A DNA stretch of 64,000 nucleotides from Adineta vaga (Eukaryota; Rotifera): the NCBI GenBank assembly GCA_021613535.1, contig CP075496.1:1364001-1428000 (forward strand), written 5' to 3'. The translations under genes and the position numbers were made by a program. The notes beneath the pieces are model-generated. The model had not been told where the DNA came from, ran no database searches, and saw only the letters and a program-made list of their open reading frames with translations. The number at the start of each line of letters is the position of its first letter. Position 1 is the stretch's first letter. Below, one piece after another: positions 1-12,986 of the stretch.

Positions 1-157
1 TCTTTTCCTGTTTTTCTTTCTTTCTTTCTGTTTGTTTGTTTTTTTCTCTTCTGTTTCTTATATATAGTCTTGGAAATGATGAAGAAAAGAAAAGAAAATA
101 AAATTTTAAACAACTTGAAAGATTGTGTCTACAATGAGATAATCCAATTTAGTTTAG

Positions 158-829
158 ATGTCTTCATTGAATAATATTACAAAACGTTTTGCTTTGATTC
201 TTATTGACCCTCAAAATGGTTTTATAAACGATGGTTGTTGGGCACGAATGTTTCCTCCAGGTCAATCAACTCCAATTCTTGAAGCTTTTCATCATATTGT
301 ATCATTTCTTCGTTCAATACCAAATCCTTCATCGATTCCAATTTTAATCAGTGAAACAGGTTTTTCTCACCATGATCGACAAATCTTTGAACCTATTGAA
401 AATGAACTTTCACAATGCAATTTTCTCTCGATTACTCGTACTTATAAACCTCATACGAATCTTTCGGTATGTTCAGGTGTTCGTCAATGGTTACAAGAGC
501 AAGTCCATGAAAATATTGATGTTGTTATTGGTGGATGTACAATAACGTCATGTGTACGTGATTCATCAATTCAAATAAAAAAGCTCTTTCCACAATTGAA
601 ATTATTTGTGGATCAAAGTTTATGTGCAGCAAGAAAAGACAATTATATTCAAAGATGTCAAAAATGTTTGGAAAGATATATGATTCATGCATCACCACCA
701 GTAGAGGAATGTGCAGTTTGTTTAGGAAAAGATTCAAATGAAAAAAGTATTTCACCTGTCGAATTAGCTTTTCAACAAATGAAAAATGCTGGAGTGAAGG
801 TTGTTGGGCAATACACGCTGATGATTTAG
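158..829 (+). CDS. Isochorismatase-like cysteine hydrolase
   Basis: Intronless 223-residue protein of the isochorismatase-like (cysteine hydrolase) fold. These enzymes cleave amide or ether bonds in small molecules such as nicotinamide, ureidoacrylate or isochorismate. The family triad is visible: Asp17 in the first strand (ILIDPQNGF), Lys97 (TYKPH) and the nucleophile Cys132 in the GGCTITSCV stretch, with the typical small-residue loop before it. Length matches the family (180-230 aa). No signal peptide or membrane segment is seen, so it is probably cytosolic. The C-terminal third is unusually Cys-rich (residues 156-188) compared with bacterial relatives. The start is the first ATG. The substrate cannot be told from sequence. 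The family call is firm, the subfamily is not. Confidence 0.85.
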   Translation: MSSLNNITKRFALILIDPQNGFINDGCWARMFPPGQSTPILEAFHHIVSFLRSIPNPSSIPILISETGFSHHDRQIFEPIENELSQCNFLSITRTYKPHTNLSVCSGVRQWLQEQVHENIDVVIGGCTITSCVRDSSIQIKKLFPQLKLFVDQSLCAARKDNYIQRCQKCLERYMIHASPPVEECAVCLGKDSNEKSISPVELAFQQMKNAGVKVVGQYTLMI

Positions 830-3800
830 ATTAATATTAATATTATTAACATTGTTTTTATTATCGTCTTTTTATATTCGTTTTGCTTTAGACAATAATA
901 AAGCATTTATTGATGATAATAAATCAGCTCGATCAGATTCAAATGAAAGATCCGTTTGTGATACAAGTAACATTTTCATGAAATTAGAAATAAATTATTA
1001 TCCTTTTGTTTAAAACCTGTTTTGATGAATAATAACAATCCAATAAGAATAAATCAACCGGCAAGTAAAGCAACGCAAAATGGTGGTAAGTTTATTTATG
1101 AGAAGAATTTAAAATGTGAATGCGTCGATTATTCTATATTCTATTCGTCATATTTACCGTTTCAGGTAAAGATATTTGAGTGCGTTTCAATGGTGTTGGA
1201 AACTGATGTGGAATGACCCTTTACAGAAAATGATCAAATAGAAACACATGTAACATGTTATTTCGATTTTTATATTCTAAATTGATATTCCATCTTTATT
1301 ATTTGAATAATGATTACATGAACAGAAACAATATCAAAAGCAGTTTGGTAGGAACGAGTAATTTTCTTTTAATTTTCAAATGATGTTCGTATACATATAA
1401 ATAGATTGCTCTTAAAATAGATCTGATGATTGTTTCATATTGTTGAGAAACATTACTTATGCAAAGAATACGTCTTCCGTCGAAGAAAATTTATACTAAA
1501 ATGTCTAAACAAAACAGAAATTTCGATGGATTGTATCGAGAACAGTGAAATGCAACTGATGATTTTTTTAGTGCTGTTTGTTATAGCGGTCTTGGTAAGA
1601 TACACTCATTAATTGTAACAAAGCAGAAATACAATCGAAAATGTTTAAATAATTTTGTATCTATCGTTAATTCGATTTAGATTATGTCTTGTAATATTTT
1701 ATAAAAATTCTTTTATATGATCGTTTTTTATTTGTTTCACTCATATTAAAAGACATTCAATCACAAATAAATCGATCGATTTCCATAAAGTTCATTATGA
1801 GAACTCAATTAAGATGGATGAGATAATAAAATCTATCTCAATGGAACAAACATATTCTATTCGATGTCATTCATCATACATATAGATTGTTCACATAACT
1901 AATAGCAATAGAAATGACGCTCATAAGTACAATTTTGTTGTCCAACTTCTTCGATGACTTTGTTCATCGACACATTGAGTAAATATATACTCAGTCATTC
2001 CTGTTTGTATGTGTGTACATGTTTCCGGTCAAACAAGTTCCTTTACTCTATATATATATATATTCTCTTTTATATAGAACGCCCATTCACTCATTCATTC
2101 GTTCGTTAGTCCAGCCTTTTGATAAAGTATAGGAAGTAGTGGTCTTCTTCTTCTCTTTTCTTCTCTTGTCTATTGCAATACTTCAAACATGATTAAAAAA
2201 TCACTCGACTTCATCTATCTCGAAGACATTCTTCATAACATGCAGAATTCCGCCCTCTTTTCTAACTGACCACTTAGACAACAACTAGTCATGCACGAGG
2301 TCTAGTCCAATATGATTATTAAACTGATGGAAATATTAGTTATGCTTAAATGAATCTATCGTAAGTGATTGTTCTTTTTTTCTTCTCTCTTTAGTCTTCA
2401 TACATGTGTACATCCTTTCCTATCTCAGGAAGCACCTTTGATGTCATACACACACGCATTGGTCAATAGAAAATTTGACGAAATGTATCTGTATTGAATA
2501 ATAACAAACGTATGTTGTGATTTGACATCAGACACTCATTCACATGCTGAGTGTGTACAAGCCTAAAGGTCATTTTCTATGTATGTGTCAGAATCAATAA
2601 AATATACACACGATGAAGACATAAAAAAGAGAGAGAGAGACCGACGACTATGATAGTTAAAACTCAACAATAATCAATGACCATCGGGCACCTATTGAGA
2701 AATGACAGTTAAACAACAATATTATAGTATGTTTGATGTTCATTCATCTAAACAGTATTTCTATTCTGACAAGAGACGAAGACAAACATCTTGTTCAATT
2801 TTTCGATTATCTATATCCATCGACCAGAAATAGACATTTTATAAACAAAGTAATGATGAATATGAGATTCATTTTCTTATCAACGTTTACATTGCCATCT
2901 AAACAAGATGAAGAAAAGGGAAAAGAAAAAGAAAAACGTATTAGTTCGTGCTCTTTTACAATTGATTATTCAAAGTCTATAAACATCATCATTTGTATTC
3001 GATTATTTGTTTAACATAAATGTATTATGATTACTTGTAACAAAAGAAAAACGAATGAACACAATCTATTTCTTTTGCTATTTTGATATATATTATAAGA
3101 ATAACTTTATGCATTTCTTTCTTTTCTGCTTCTTCTTTCTAGAAGATATTGTTGATTGAGTGTAGAAATGAACTGATCAATCAATCTATGAGAAATAGAA
3201 GTAATTATATAGTCGATTTGTGTAGTGAACGATGAACAAGAAGCAATGAGAGTGTATTGCTTCTGCTTCATTTATGAACCAATATAAGTAAGAAGAAAAG
3301 AAATTTTTTTTTCAAATAATTCATTTGGATTTAATGTTCATGTCTGCTGTTGTTCACTTTTATGTATATTATGATGATTAGGGAGCGGCAGAAGTTCAAG
3401 ACGGGTAAGTTCGAAATGATTAGTGTTATTATAATTGTTCATACGAGACTCATTTTCGTCTACGTTGTTCTTTTCTATGAAATGAAGACATACATTTATA
3501 TTTCGATGTAAAAGTTTCATACATCGATTGGTCATCTATGAAGATCAGAAATAGTAGCAGACTAAACATACGACTGACTGGCTTGTTCATGTCTAATTGC
3601 AGTCATCGAATAGTACTAACTACTTCGATCGGTAGACATACATACCATATAGAGATGTGTGTCAGTGAAAGAAAGAACTAATATTATGTTCTTGTTCGTT
3701 GAATATGTTTACTAATGATCGAGCTTCTTTCTTATTCCGATCGTTCGTTGATTCAAGGCTAAAAAGATTTTTATATATGCTCGAATAAAAAGCGAAGAGA

Positions 3801-5622
3801 AGAGAAGATCCTTTTAGCACCATTGCTCATTTTGTCAAGATAGAACATCACTTTTCTTCTTCTTCTTCTTTCTCTTTTCTTATACAACACTCTCAAGTCC
3901 GAACGATCTCGTTATTATTCAATTAGCAGTTGATTTCATCTGTTTCACGAACGAATGAACGAGCGAACGAACGAACGAACGAATAAGTAATCGACGTGTT
4001 CATTGAGAAAGTCAATTTGAATATAATAAAACATGAACATTGTATCTGGTGTAAATGAGATATGAAAGATCAGTAAAACTGGAATTAGAGAGAGACCTAA
4101 ATCTATATTGATTTATCATGCTTCTCCTTGAGACATTGCGTCGTGTGCTTATTGCGCCTTCCAGCTAACCTTGAATCTTTATCATTTAACGAATAAGTAT
4201 AATGAAAAAAAGCATACATCTTCTCTAGCAGTATTATTTCCTTTCTGTTAGTTAAAAACGGAACGAGAGATCGCGTGTAACAAAGTCTAAAAGGAATTAT
4301 GATGTTTGCTGTGTAACATGAGAAATCTTAGTAGCTAGAAGCAGAACCAAACCAATTATGTTTGAACTTCAGTCTTTAAGATGTATATGATACCTCCCGA
4401 GGCCTCAACGTCCATACTTTGACATATATATATATATACATATAACATGCACACTATCGATAATTATTTTTCAATAACGCACTTGTTTGATGGATGCGTT
4501 GCATCATTTTTTCTGTCTTTCTCTCTTTCTCTCTTGTTGTATGTATAGAGGAATGTCGATTAGCCGTTTTTTCCCATTCTATTAGTTGACTTCTTCTAAT
4601 GTGCATGTTCCGATTGAACGACCTGTCGAATGGTTCATTTAAACAAGTGGATGGTAACTTCAAAAGCAGAGCGGTCTTCGTTGCTTTTTCAACTGATTGA
4701 TGTTCACAGTCCGTTACAGTTGATAAGATATATACATACATTCGAATATCAGAAATAAGTAGATACACGTGCTTTTAAATATTTTAATACTACAAGGTCT
4801 CCTTCTTCTTCTTCTTCTTTTTCTTGTGGTGTCATAAAATATACTTGTGTATGTATTTGTAGTTGATCACTACTACTATGCAATGAAATTCGAGTGCATT
4901 TTACGTAAGCTGGCCTATCATACACTTGAATAAAGAAGCCTTTTGTATATTCGTTTGTAGAAAAGGAGAAAAGTAAGGTACAAATTAATAAATATAGAGA
5001 TGTAAGAAATAGTGACAGAGAAAGAAAAGAGGAGAGATAAAAAAATATTCAAAAACGCCTTCTTATTCTTTCCCTCTTCAATTCTTTTTGTTATCGATGA
5101 GGCAGGAGAGAAAGTAGAACTTATGTTCTCTCCCTCCCTCTCCCTCTTCTCTGTTCAGTCTCGATTTCATCACCAAAAAAGAACAGTACGTGAGTATATT
5201 AAAAGAATATCGGACAGAAAATCTGCCAGATTACATCATAGAAAACATCAGTAAGATCTGTTCGTTATCAATCGAACTCTAACGATCTGATCCTTATTAT
5301 ACGCATATATTCAGTTGCCTGCAGTGTTGTCCATCCATTCGTCCGTCAGTCAATCAGTATTTACCCATCGAACACATATCAGACAACTTCTTCCATATGA
5401 TTTGTTTATACAATCACTAAGCATAGATATACATCATACATTGGTGGTCATTTAAGTATGCCTTTATATTCATTTTGTTTTTGCGTAATACGATCGTCAT
5501 AGTCGAATTCACGTTGTGTCAATCAATGAACACAGCAGTGATTATTGTGAAGTGTGAACAGATAGCTATTAACGATGATATATACATACAATCCTGTCAA
5601 AAGGATCTATGTTGATGTGTGC

Positions 5623-5653
<31 letters not shown>

Positions 5654-5875
5654 GAAGATGTCATCTTAAATAGAGTTATATTTGAATGAGAAAAAAACAA
5701 ATAAAATGTCTAGACATTAAATATCAAGTAAGAATGAATCTGAGTCGTGTTTTTCATTTGTAAAAAAATTGATAATTAATAGATTTCAAGGTTATTTATA
5801 TAAACTAAATCGAATTGTTTGTTTATCCTTTAATTAGTCATTGATATGTATATATTATCATTTTAGATATATCAG
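830..5875. other. Long non-coding stretch with microsatellites
   Basis: About 5 kb without a gene I can support. It holds short AT microsatellites near 2045-2066, 4424-4444 and 5622-5644, a GA run near 2626-2640, CTT-rich tracts near 3855 and 4800, and a CGAA repeat near 3950-3984. An open stretch at about 891-1020 and another at 1025-1086, the latter ending in a good donor (GTAAGT), look weakly coding, but no complete gene can be built from them. Open frames at 2733-3014, 4454-4768 and 5012-5254 have low-complexity composition and are not supported. Part of the region probably contains the promoter and 5' UTR of the receptor gene downstream. Confidence 0.5.
3948..3984. repeat. CGAA tetranucleotide microsatellite
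   Basis: Tandem CGAA units, about eight with two one-base variants, in otherwise unstructured non-coding DNA. Confidence 0.8.
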
Positions 5876-8800
5876 ATGTGTTTAATTCTACTTCGAATGA
5901 GTACCATCTGTTTTCTACTCATTGGAATACTTGTTATTCCTATTTCAACAAATTTAATCTTGCCTGAATATGGTAAATATGTGTGAAATGAATGAAAAGG
6001 TTAATTATATAGATTTTGTACGTCTCTTTTTCAGAACATTGTGATGCACCATTGGGAATGGAATCAGGTACAATTACTGATAATGATTTAAGTTCAAGTT
6101 CAACACATGATGTGAGCAGTGTGGGAGCACAAATGGCAAGGTAAAAGAATCATTTTGAAAAGAAATGAATGAAACCTTATGGAAATTTCTTTTTTAACTG
6201 TATAAATAGAATTCGTAGTGAAATTGAAGGCGGAGCATGGTGCCCGGACAAACCAATTGGCATCAATTCATATGAATATCTTGAAATTGAATTATCGCAA
6301 TTATTTTTTATAAATTCGATCGAAACACAAGGTCGATTTGGTAATGGACAAGGTAGAGAATATGCAGAATTTTATCAAATTCAATATCAACGTGACAATC
6401 AATCATTAGATTGGATTACTTATCAAAATAAAATTACAAATAAAACGGTAAATCATCATCATCATCATTTTCACACTAAAAATCATTTCATTTAATTCGT
6501 TCTTCAGATTCTCAATGGAAATACAAATACATATATCGCAGAAAAACGTCTACTTTCTTCACCAATCTTAGCAAAACGTGTTCGAATTATTCCTTACAGT
6601 CAACGATGGCGAACAGTTTGTATGCGAGTTGAACTTTACGGATGTCCTTATTATGGTAAGAAGTATTTGACATAATTATTGAAATCTTTTATTCATATTT
6701 AGGTGGTGTAATATCGTATACAACTTCACCAAGTATTGATAAAGACAACACATATGATGGTAAGATCGTTCGTATGAAATATCATAAATTTAATTATGTG
6801 TAAATTAGGTGGAATTGGAAAATTAACGGATGGAATTATTGGTGGTGATGAAAATAATTGGATTAGTTGGAATAAATCACCTGTTATAATGGAATTTCAG
6901 TTTGATATGTCACGTCATTTTAAAACAATACAAATTTATACAATGAATAATAAATATGAATCTGTCGAAGTTAAATTTGATGATAATCTTATCGTTAAAC
7001 ATCAACTATCATCAATGGAATCTTCATTATCGACAGTATTTTTTGATAGAATTCAATTAAGTAAATATGGAAATGAATTTATTGGAAAAAGATTACAAAT
7101 GAAATTTGAATTTAATAATCAGCAACTTCTTTTTCTTACGGAAATTACTTTTGATAATGAACTATCAACATCCGTAATACAAAATACGACAAATTGTTCT
7201 ACAAATTTAGTCGTAAATCACAATTCTACACAGGGAACTTCATCATTCGTCATCTTTAAATTCGAATGGTTGACGATCATCATTATTTCAATACTTTTCA
7301 TCGGATTTCTTCTTCTTCTTCTTCTTCTACTTACTATCTATCGAATTCGTCATAAACGTCGTTCACACCATCGTTTACGACAAGATAGTAATCTCTATTA
7401 CAAATCATCTCAAATGACAACGACAACAAGTGGTTCATGTACATCCACAACATCAAGTGAACATGATGGAAGTACATTACCTGTAGCGCAAAAGATTACT
7501 CAAATGTTTCTATCGAATAAATACGATGATGCGAATAGTGAACACCAATCGATGGGTTCATATATTTATCCAATTACTTCAACAACATCATTATTACAAA
7601 CAACGCCATCATCATCTGTATTTCAAGGAGAACAATATGCAGTTATCGATGGAAATTATTCATCAAATACTTATAAACAATGGTCAACAAATAATGTAAG
7701 AGTTAGAAATGATATCCTCGATATCTAATCGAAATTATTTTCTTTTAGACATTTCATTATGCATCATCTGATATTGAACAAATTGATAAAGTTCATTACA
7801 ATCAAAGAACTAGTTTATTTAATTGTATTATTCCTCGAGAAGTTCTTCCATCGAAAACTTCTCATGTATCTCCAGCGAATATCGATGAATCGAAATTAAT
7901 TGCCATTCGAAAAGTATCGGAAAGTAAAAATGGTGAAATTTATTTTGGAAATTATTTTATTAATAATGAACCGAAATCGATATTAATTAAAATAATCAAA
8001 GCAAATTTAATTAATTCATCACGGTAAAGTTGATTTTGACTTTTTCGGAAGAAAAACTTGCATATTTATTGTATTTAGACAAACATTTCTCAATGAATTA
8101 GAGATTTTATCACGTTTAAATCATCCCAATCTTTCATGTTTATATGGTATTCAACTTAATTCTCTTTATCTTGTTCAAGAACATTCACATTTCGGAAGTT
8201 TACAAGATTATTTTCGTACATTATCAAATCATCAAACAAATGATTCAACCTTTCAAAAGTACAAATGAATCAATGAGATTTTTATTTGTTAATCTTTCTT
8301 TGTTGATTTTAGGATGAATATGTATTTTGCATATCAATTAGCACATGCTCTTCAGTATTTATCACAATTAAATCTCATTCATGGAGATGTTGCAACACGA
8401 AATTGTCTCTTTTATGCAGATTATATGATTAAATTAACAGATTGTGCAATGGCTTTACCACAATATCAACATGAATATTGGATGGGAACAAATGGACAAT
8501 TAATGCCATTGAGATGGATGGCACCAGAAGCATTGAGAGTAAATGAAACTTGTTTAAAAGAAAATATAAATGTTGTTCTTTTCTTTCTAAAATTTTTAGA
8601 CGACAACAACAATTAAATCCGATGTATATTCATTTGCAGTAACTTTATGGGAAATTTGGTCACGTTGTTCATGTTTACCATATGTATCTTTAACAAATGA
8701 AGAACTTTATCAGCGTATTCTTGTGCGACAAAATGAAACGAAGAATGATGTATCATTCAATCTTTCTGTTCCACCGGATTGTCCAAAAGAAATTTATGAT

Positions 8801-8914
8801 TTATTATGTGAATGTTGGCATATTGACGGAATTAAACGTCCAAATATAGCTGATATTGCACATTATTTTCGACGACAAATCGATGCGACACGTTTAAATC
8901 CTAGTTCATCGTGA
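5876..8914 (+). CDS. Discoidin-domain receptor (DDR-like) with divergent kinase domain
   Basis: Ten exons: 5876-5972, 6035-6140, 6210-6447, 6508-6655, 6703-6759, 6809-7695, 7749-8023, 8079-8258, 8313-8538, 8600-8914; 842 aa, phases close. Order: signal peptide (about 1-27), discoidin domain beginning CDAPLGMESG with GAWCP and VCMRVELYGC landmarks, a second DDR-type ectodomain (DGIIGGDENNWISW), TM helix about 369-393, Ser/Thr-rich juxtamembrane region with the DDR-like HYASSDIEQI, then a tyrosine-kinase domain. DDRs are collagen-binding receptor kinases of the plasma membrane. The kinase core is altered: the catalytic loop reads HGDVATRNC (residues 686-694) instead of HRD, DFG is DCA (706-708), and the Gly-rich loop is degenerate (SESKNG). 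The candidate ATP lysine (IKIIK), the C-helix Glu region (FLNELEIL) and RWMAPEA remain. Probably kinase-impaired. A start at 5897 is also possible. Confidence 0.9.
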
Positions 8915-9239
8915 AATATGTTTTGTATCAGTGTTGTAATTGTAATTGTCACAGTTTGTTTTTATTTGTATTTTATTTTACATATGGCAATGAAATCATG
9001 TTTGTTTCTATTCTCAGGGTGTTGTTCTTTTTTCTTTTTTTGAAACTATAAATGTTTGTGCACACGTTCTCGATTTCATTTTATATTTCAATCAAATGAA
9101 AGAAAAAAACAAATGTCTTCATAGAATAGGTGTAGTATTATTTGAATTAGATGAATGAGAAGTTTCTCGTTCAAAACATAAAAGATAACTCCAATCAGCG
9201 AATATAATTAACAAAAGTCGTATAACACGAACAAAAAAA
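8915..9239. other. Short spacer between convergent genes
   Basis: T-rich probable 3' UTR of the receptor gene on the plus strand, running into the 3' end of a minus-strand gene. No coding signal seen. Confidence 0.5.
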
Positions 9240-9934
9240 TTAATGGGAGATTTCTATTTTGTTCTGAGGTCCTAACGTAGGTAAGTCTAAATATTGACAT
9301 CGTAATAGCTTCTCTTTTATCTTTTCGTTTGCTTGTCGTATAAGCTGTCCAATTTCTCCATCATCATCGCACTCTAGCGCGGCATAAAATGCCTCATTTA
9401 TACACTCATTTGTCATTTCTGATTGAGCGTATGATCGTCGATTATTCTCAATACGAATATGAAAATATTGTAGCGTCATTTGGAAGTCTACGAAAGGATT
9501 TAGTTCAAGATATAGTATCATTATTAATAGATGGAAAACGAAGGGTCCTTGATAATAAGAAATATGTTATTCTGGAGTTTTAGCACAATGTATCACTAAA
9601 CCCGTATGAGTACATACACCAATTAATACATGACACATCGATATATGATAGTGCATTAATATTTCAAACGAAAATATAAAAACTGTAAGTATTAGACAAT
9701 GATTTAGTCGAAACCAAAAAAGAATCGATGATTTGCAATTATCTGGAACATAAATATATAATGAACCGACAAAATAATCTTGTTTTAATATTTGATAACA
9801 TTGATCATTTGTTAGAATATGTTCGATACAATACCAGTTAAGTGTCAAGAATATCATTTGAATCGAGAAAATTAACCAGATACGTCTTTTTTCGAAAATG
9901 TTAAGGAATTGATAGACATCATGCATTATTTTAT
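9240..9934 (-). CDS. Putative multi-pass membrane protein, 3' part of a spliced gene
   Basis: Two exons on the minus strand join in phase: 9934-9620 and 9487-9240, across a 132 bp intron with GTGTAT donor and TTTCGTAG acceptor. The upstream exon has a good acceptor (CTTTTGTAG) just before it, so coding may extend further; the first internal ATG is at 9926. The protein has hydrophobic segments (IWLIFSIQMIFLTLNWY and CLILTVFIFSFEILMHY) and a charged, probably cytoplasmic tail containing Glu- and Lys-rich helices that ends at 9240. I do not recognise the family. A minus-strand open frame at 11460-11131 with three hydrophobic segments could be an upstream part, but I could not join them in phase. 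Confidence 0.45.
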
Positions 9935-11130
9935 CTACAAAAGAAAGTGTCATATATGAATAATCACACTTATAAATGATATTGATCACAGATAACTTAT
10001 ACTTTTCAAACAAACTATGTTTCATATTAAAGTTGTATATGGTTAGGGATAGAGATTGTTGATAATATTTATTTCTATATTCTTGAGGGTGAGTTTATAA
10101 TTTAACGCACGAGCGACAAAAAGCGAATGTAATATGAAGATATATTCAGTGATATTGATTAAATGAAAAGACATAACAGGATGAGTGTACTGTAAAATAA
10201 AGAGAAATGTAAGAACTAGATGTAATGAGAAAACACTCGACAATGCTTATACATTAATGAATACTATAATCAAAAGATAGGCAACGAGTAAGGTCAGACA
10301 AGATGAACTTTATTTTCGATTTATACAGTAACGTACATTATACTTACTTGGTACTCAACGTTTCAATTACGAATTGTCAGACAGACCAACACAAGTGTAT
10401 TACTTGTCGGGATAGTAATAAAATATATCCGAGCTGCTATAAATCGCTCTCGCCGTACCGTTTCTTATTTATAGGATAGATGATTACCATTAAATAGACT
10501 GAAAACATTCAAATCGAATATACCATTCGTATTCTAATACTTCACACTAACATATACATTCCGTTCGCTGTGACAGACAAATACTTTTGATCAAGATCTA
10601 TACCAAAAACTATCATGTACCTATTTTGATCGATTTATTAATCTAAGGTTACTTAGAAGCTGTACAGAAAAATATTTATCAGATCTTTTACGATTATATG
10701 AACACTCAATGCTTAAACTGGAATTTGTTAAATAGAAAACGACTGATTTTTCATTAAATTTGCATCATTTAGACAAGTAATCACTAATTATATGCTATTT
10801 GAACAATTCCAAATAAATGGGTATTTCTCATGCAAATACTAGCTAGGTCTTATTTTGCACTATACTATAGTCAATCAGGTTCATATTATCTGACTTTATT
10901 TCATAGTTACTGCTGATATGTAGAGCTAATAATTTCAAAAATGAAATGAGACTTCGTATAGATGAATAACAAAACATCGAGCGAAAAACTGAAACGAAGG
11001 AAAATCTGACTTTCATAAATAAAAAATGAAGTATATCTCACAATATTTTTTTAATATTATGAGTTATTATCATGGTGTTTGTTAATCTGAAACGACATAG
11101 AAAAATTTCATTCATTATATATTTATCTAA
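9935..11130. other. Spacer or long intron, no gene supported
   Basis: A minus-strand open frame at 10243-10043 includes an acceptor-like TTTTACAG and a short hydrophobic stretch, so an exon may hide here, but the reading phase does not fit the exon downstream. The remainder is unstructured AT-rich sequence. Confidence 0.4.
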
Positions 11131-11460
11131 TTACGCATCACTTATTACTGTCTTAGCATAAAAATATAATACTGCAGGCACTGACCAACACGTTAGCAGA
11201 AATATTATTAAAACAATAAAATCTGGTATTAAAATTGATGTACAACCTAACAGTACTTGAATCAATAAAACAATGAATAGGGATTGTGCACATGGAAGAT
11301 TGAGTTGACACACAATTAACGATACTAAATAAAATAATGAAATCCTAAAAACACATTTAACCGAAGTTGTTTTCATCGAATTTGAAATGTGTTTTTCAAT
11401 CATCGCCATTATTTGTTGAAAAGATACTTCCAACAAAGACCTGTCATCCTGTTCTATCAT
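11131..11460 (-). CDS. Small hydrophobic protein or exon, unknown family
   Basis: Open frame of 109 codons starting with an ATG, with an amphipathic start and three strongly hydrophobic segments (around residues 38-54, 60-80 and 82-104), consistent with membrane helices. No family recognised. An upstream minus-strand open frame (11659-11506) starts behind an acceptor (TTATTTCACAG) and ends near a donor-like GTATAAGC, so this may be the second exon of a gene starting at 11659; the phase of that join is not clean. It could be part of the same gene as 9934-9240. Confidence is limited by the absence of any homology I can name. Confidence 0.35.
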   Translation of the reverse strand: MIEQDDRSLLEVSFQQIMAMIEKHISNSMKTTSVKCVFRISLFYLVSLIVCQLNLPCAQSLFIVLLIQVLLGCTSILIPDFIVLIIFLLTCWSVPAVLYFYAKTVISDA

Positions 11461-11660
11461 GCATTAAGCTATATAACATATATAGCATTATCAGACATGT
11501 GATGACGGCTTATACTCGACTTCGTCTCATTTTCTCTAATTGTGTGCATTCTTTATCTTTTTCGTTAATAGACGATTTTAAGCTATTCGAATCTGTGAGT
11601 TTTGTATGAATAGTTTTATTCGATTTTTTTTGTTTAATGATATGTTGAGAACGTGCCATT

Positions 11661-12986
11661 TCTTCCTGTGAAATAATAACTACAAGAAAGTTAATTTCAC
11701 TGATTTATTGGACAAAAAAACAATTATCCTACCTGAAATTCGTTTCAAAGACAGAAGTTTATTAAAGACAACGATCACACGAATGAATATCCCGATAGAA
11801 TAACAACAACTGCTTTTCGAGAATGGAGAGATTGAAAACAAGAAAAGAGATCAAATCGAAACCAGATAGTTTGACCGCAACGATAAAATTGGGGAAAAAT
11901 GTATGTGAGAGGAAGAACGAACGAAACGGAGACTAATGTACTTTAGAACAACAGGAAATAGGGTCTTATAAAACATGGAAGATAAATGAACGAAGTTAGC
12001 GTCGAAAGGCAACTGAACAACGAAATATTATTCATACATATTAGATACAATTACTGAAGATAAATGTGGATAAACCGATGAAATAGCAGCGTATATGTTT
12101 TTAAAAAGAGAGGAGATCGTCAAATTCTGATCCTATGTTCTTTTTTCTAAACTTATTGCTTCTAGATCACAACAAAAGAAAATATGATATAAAATAAAGT
12201 TGATATGGCGGTGTATATCATGTAAATTTTATGATAAATGCATTTAAAAATTATTTCTGATAAATATCAACCTTTCTTTCAGAAAAAGGAACTGTGAAGA
12301 AAATTTCATTTAATTAGAAAAATCATCTTTTCGAACAACTTACTTGGTTTATTAATCAGTAAAAAGAATCCGATTGAAAACTACGATCGTAAAATATCAA
12401 AAGTTGACTCAGACGAACGTACGCTATTTTTTGTCAAAACCATCCTTGGTAATACTGAATTAGTTTCTGATAGTTTGTAATGGTAAATTTCTTTGAGTAG
12501 AGTGCCTTGAACTTTAACTTTATTCACAAATCAACAGACTCTTCCATCCGAGAAGAGAGCAGAAAAGAACACAAGGAAAAAACATTGTGTACAATTGGTG
12601 TTCTCCGCTCAGAGCGGGATGTAATATGATTGGTCATATTACTCAAGATTTCTTTTAGCGATGAGATAGATAGACAGATGAATATTGATATAAATGATAT
12701 TGTCTATGTATTTCGTTCTTTTTTGCTGTTATAAAATTTGATAGAAATATCCGAAATCTTGAGAATATCAGATTTGCGACATCAAATTGAAAAAAAAGAA
12801 GAATGATTGTAAATGAACTCATTTTATTTCTTAATAATCCATAAGAAAAAAACAAAATTTCGAATTTTCCAGGACAAAAACACTTATCCTGTATAGGCTC
12901 TATATTTTGACGAGGAGAGGCTACGAACGCTGATGTTTATATCATACCATGATAACTATTGATATATAAAATATATTTTTATAAAA
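11661..12986. other. Non-coding spacer
   Basis: AT-rich sequence without supported genes. The minus-strand open frame at 12855-12655 has no gene-like features. The end of the region probably contains the promoter of the F-box gene that follows. Confidence 0.4.

Noticed and set aside
891-1216. Coding-like patches downstream of the isochorismatase gene with a donor at about 1087 and an acceptor near 1166
   Set aside because: The blocks do not join in phase, no start or domain is visible, and the possible final exon would encode only a few residues.
2733-5254. Open frames at 2733-3014, 3338-3535, 4454-4768 and 5012-5254
   Set aside because: Composition is low-complexity or repeat-derived, with no splice context or recognisable motif.
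10043-10243. Possible extra exon of the minus-strand membrane gene behind TTTTACAG
   Set aside because: No donor gives the phase needed by the exon at 9934; kept as a note rather than a feature.
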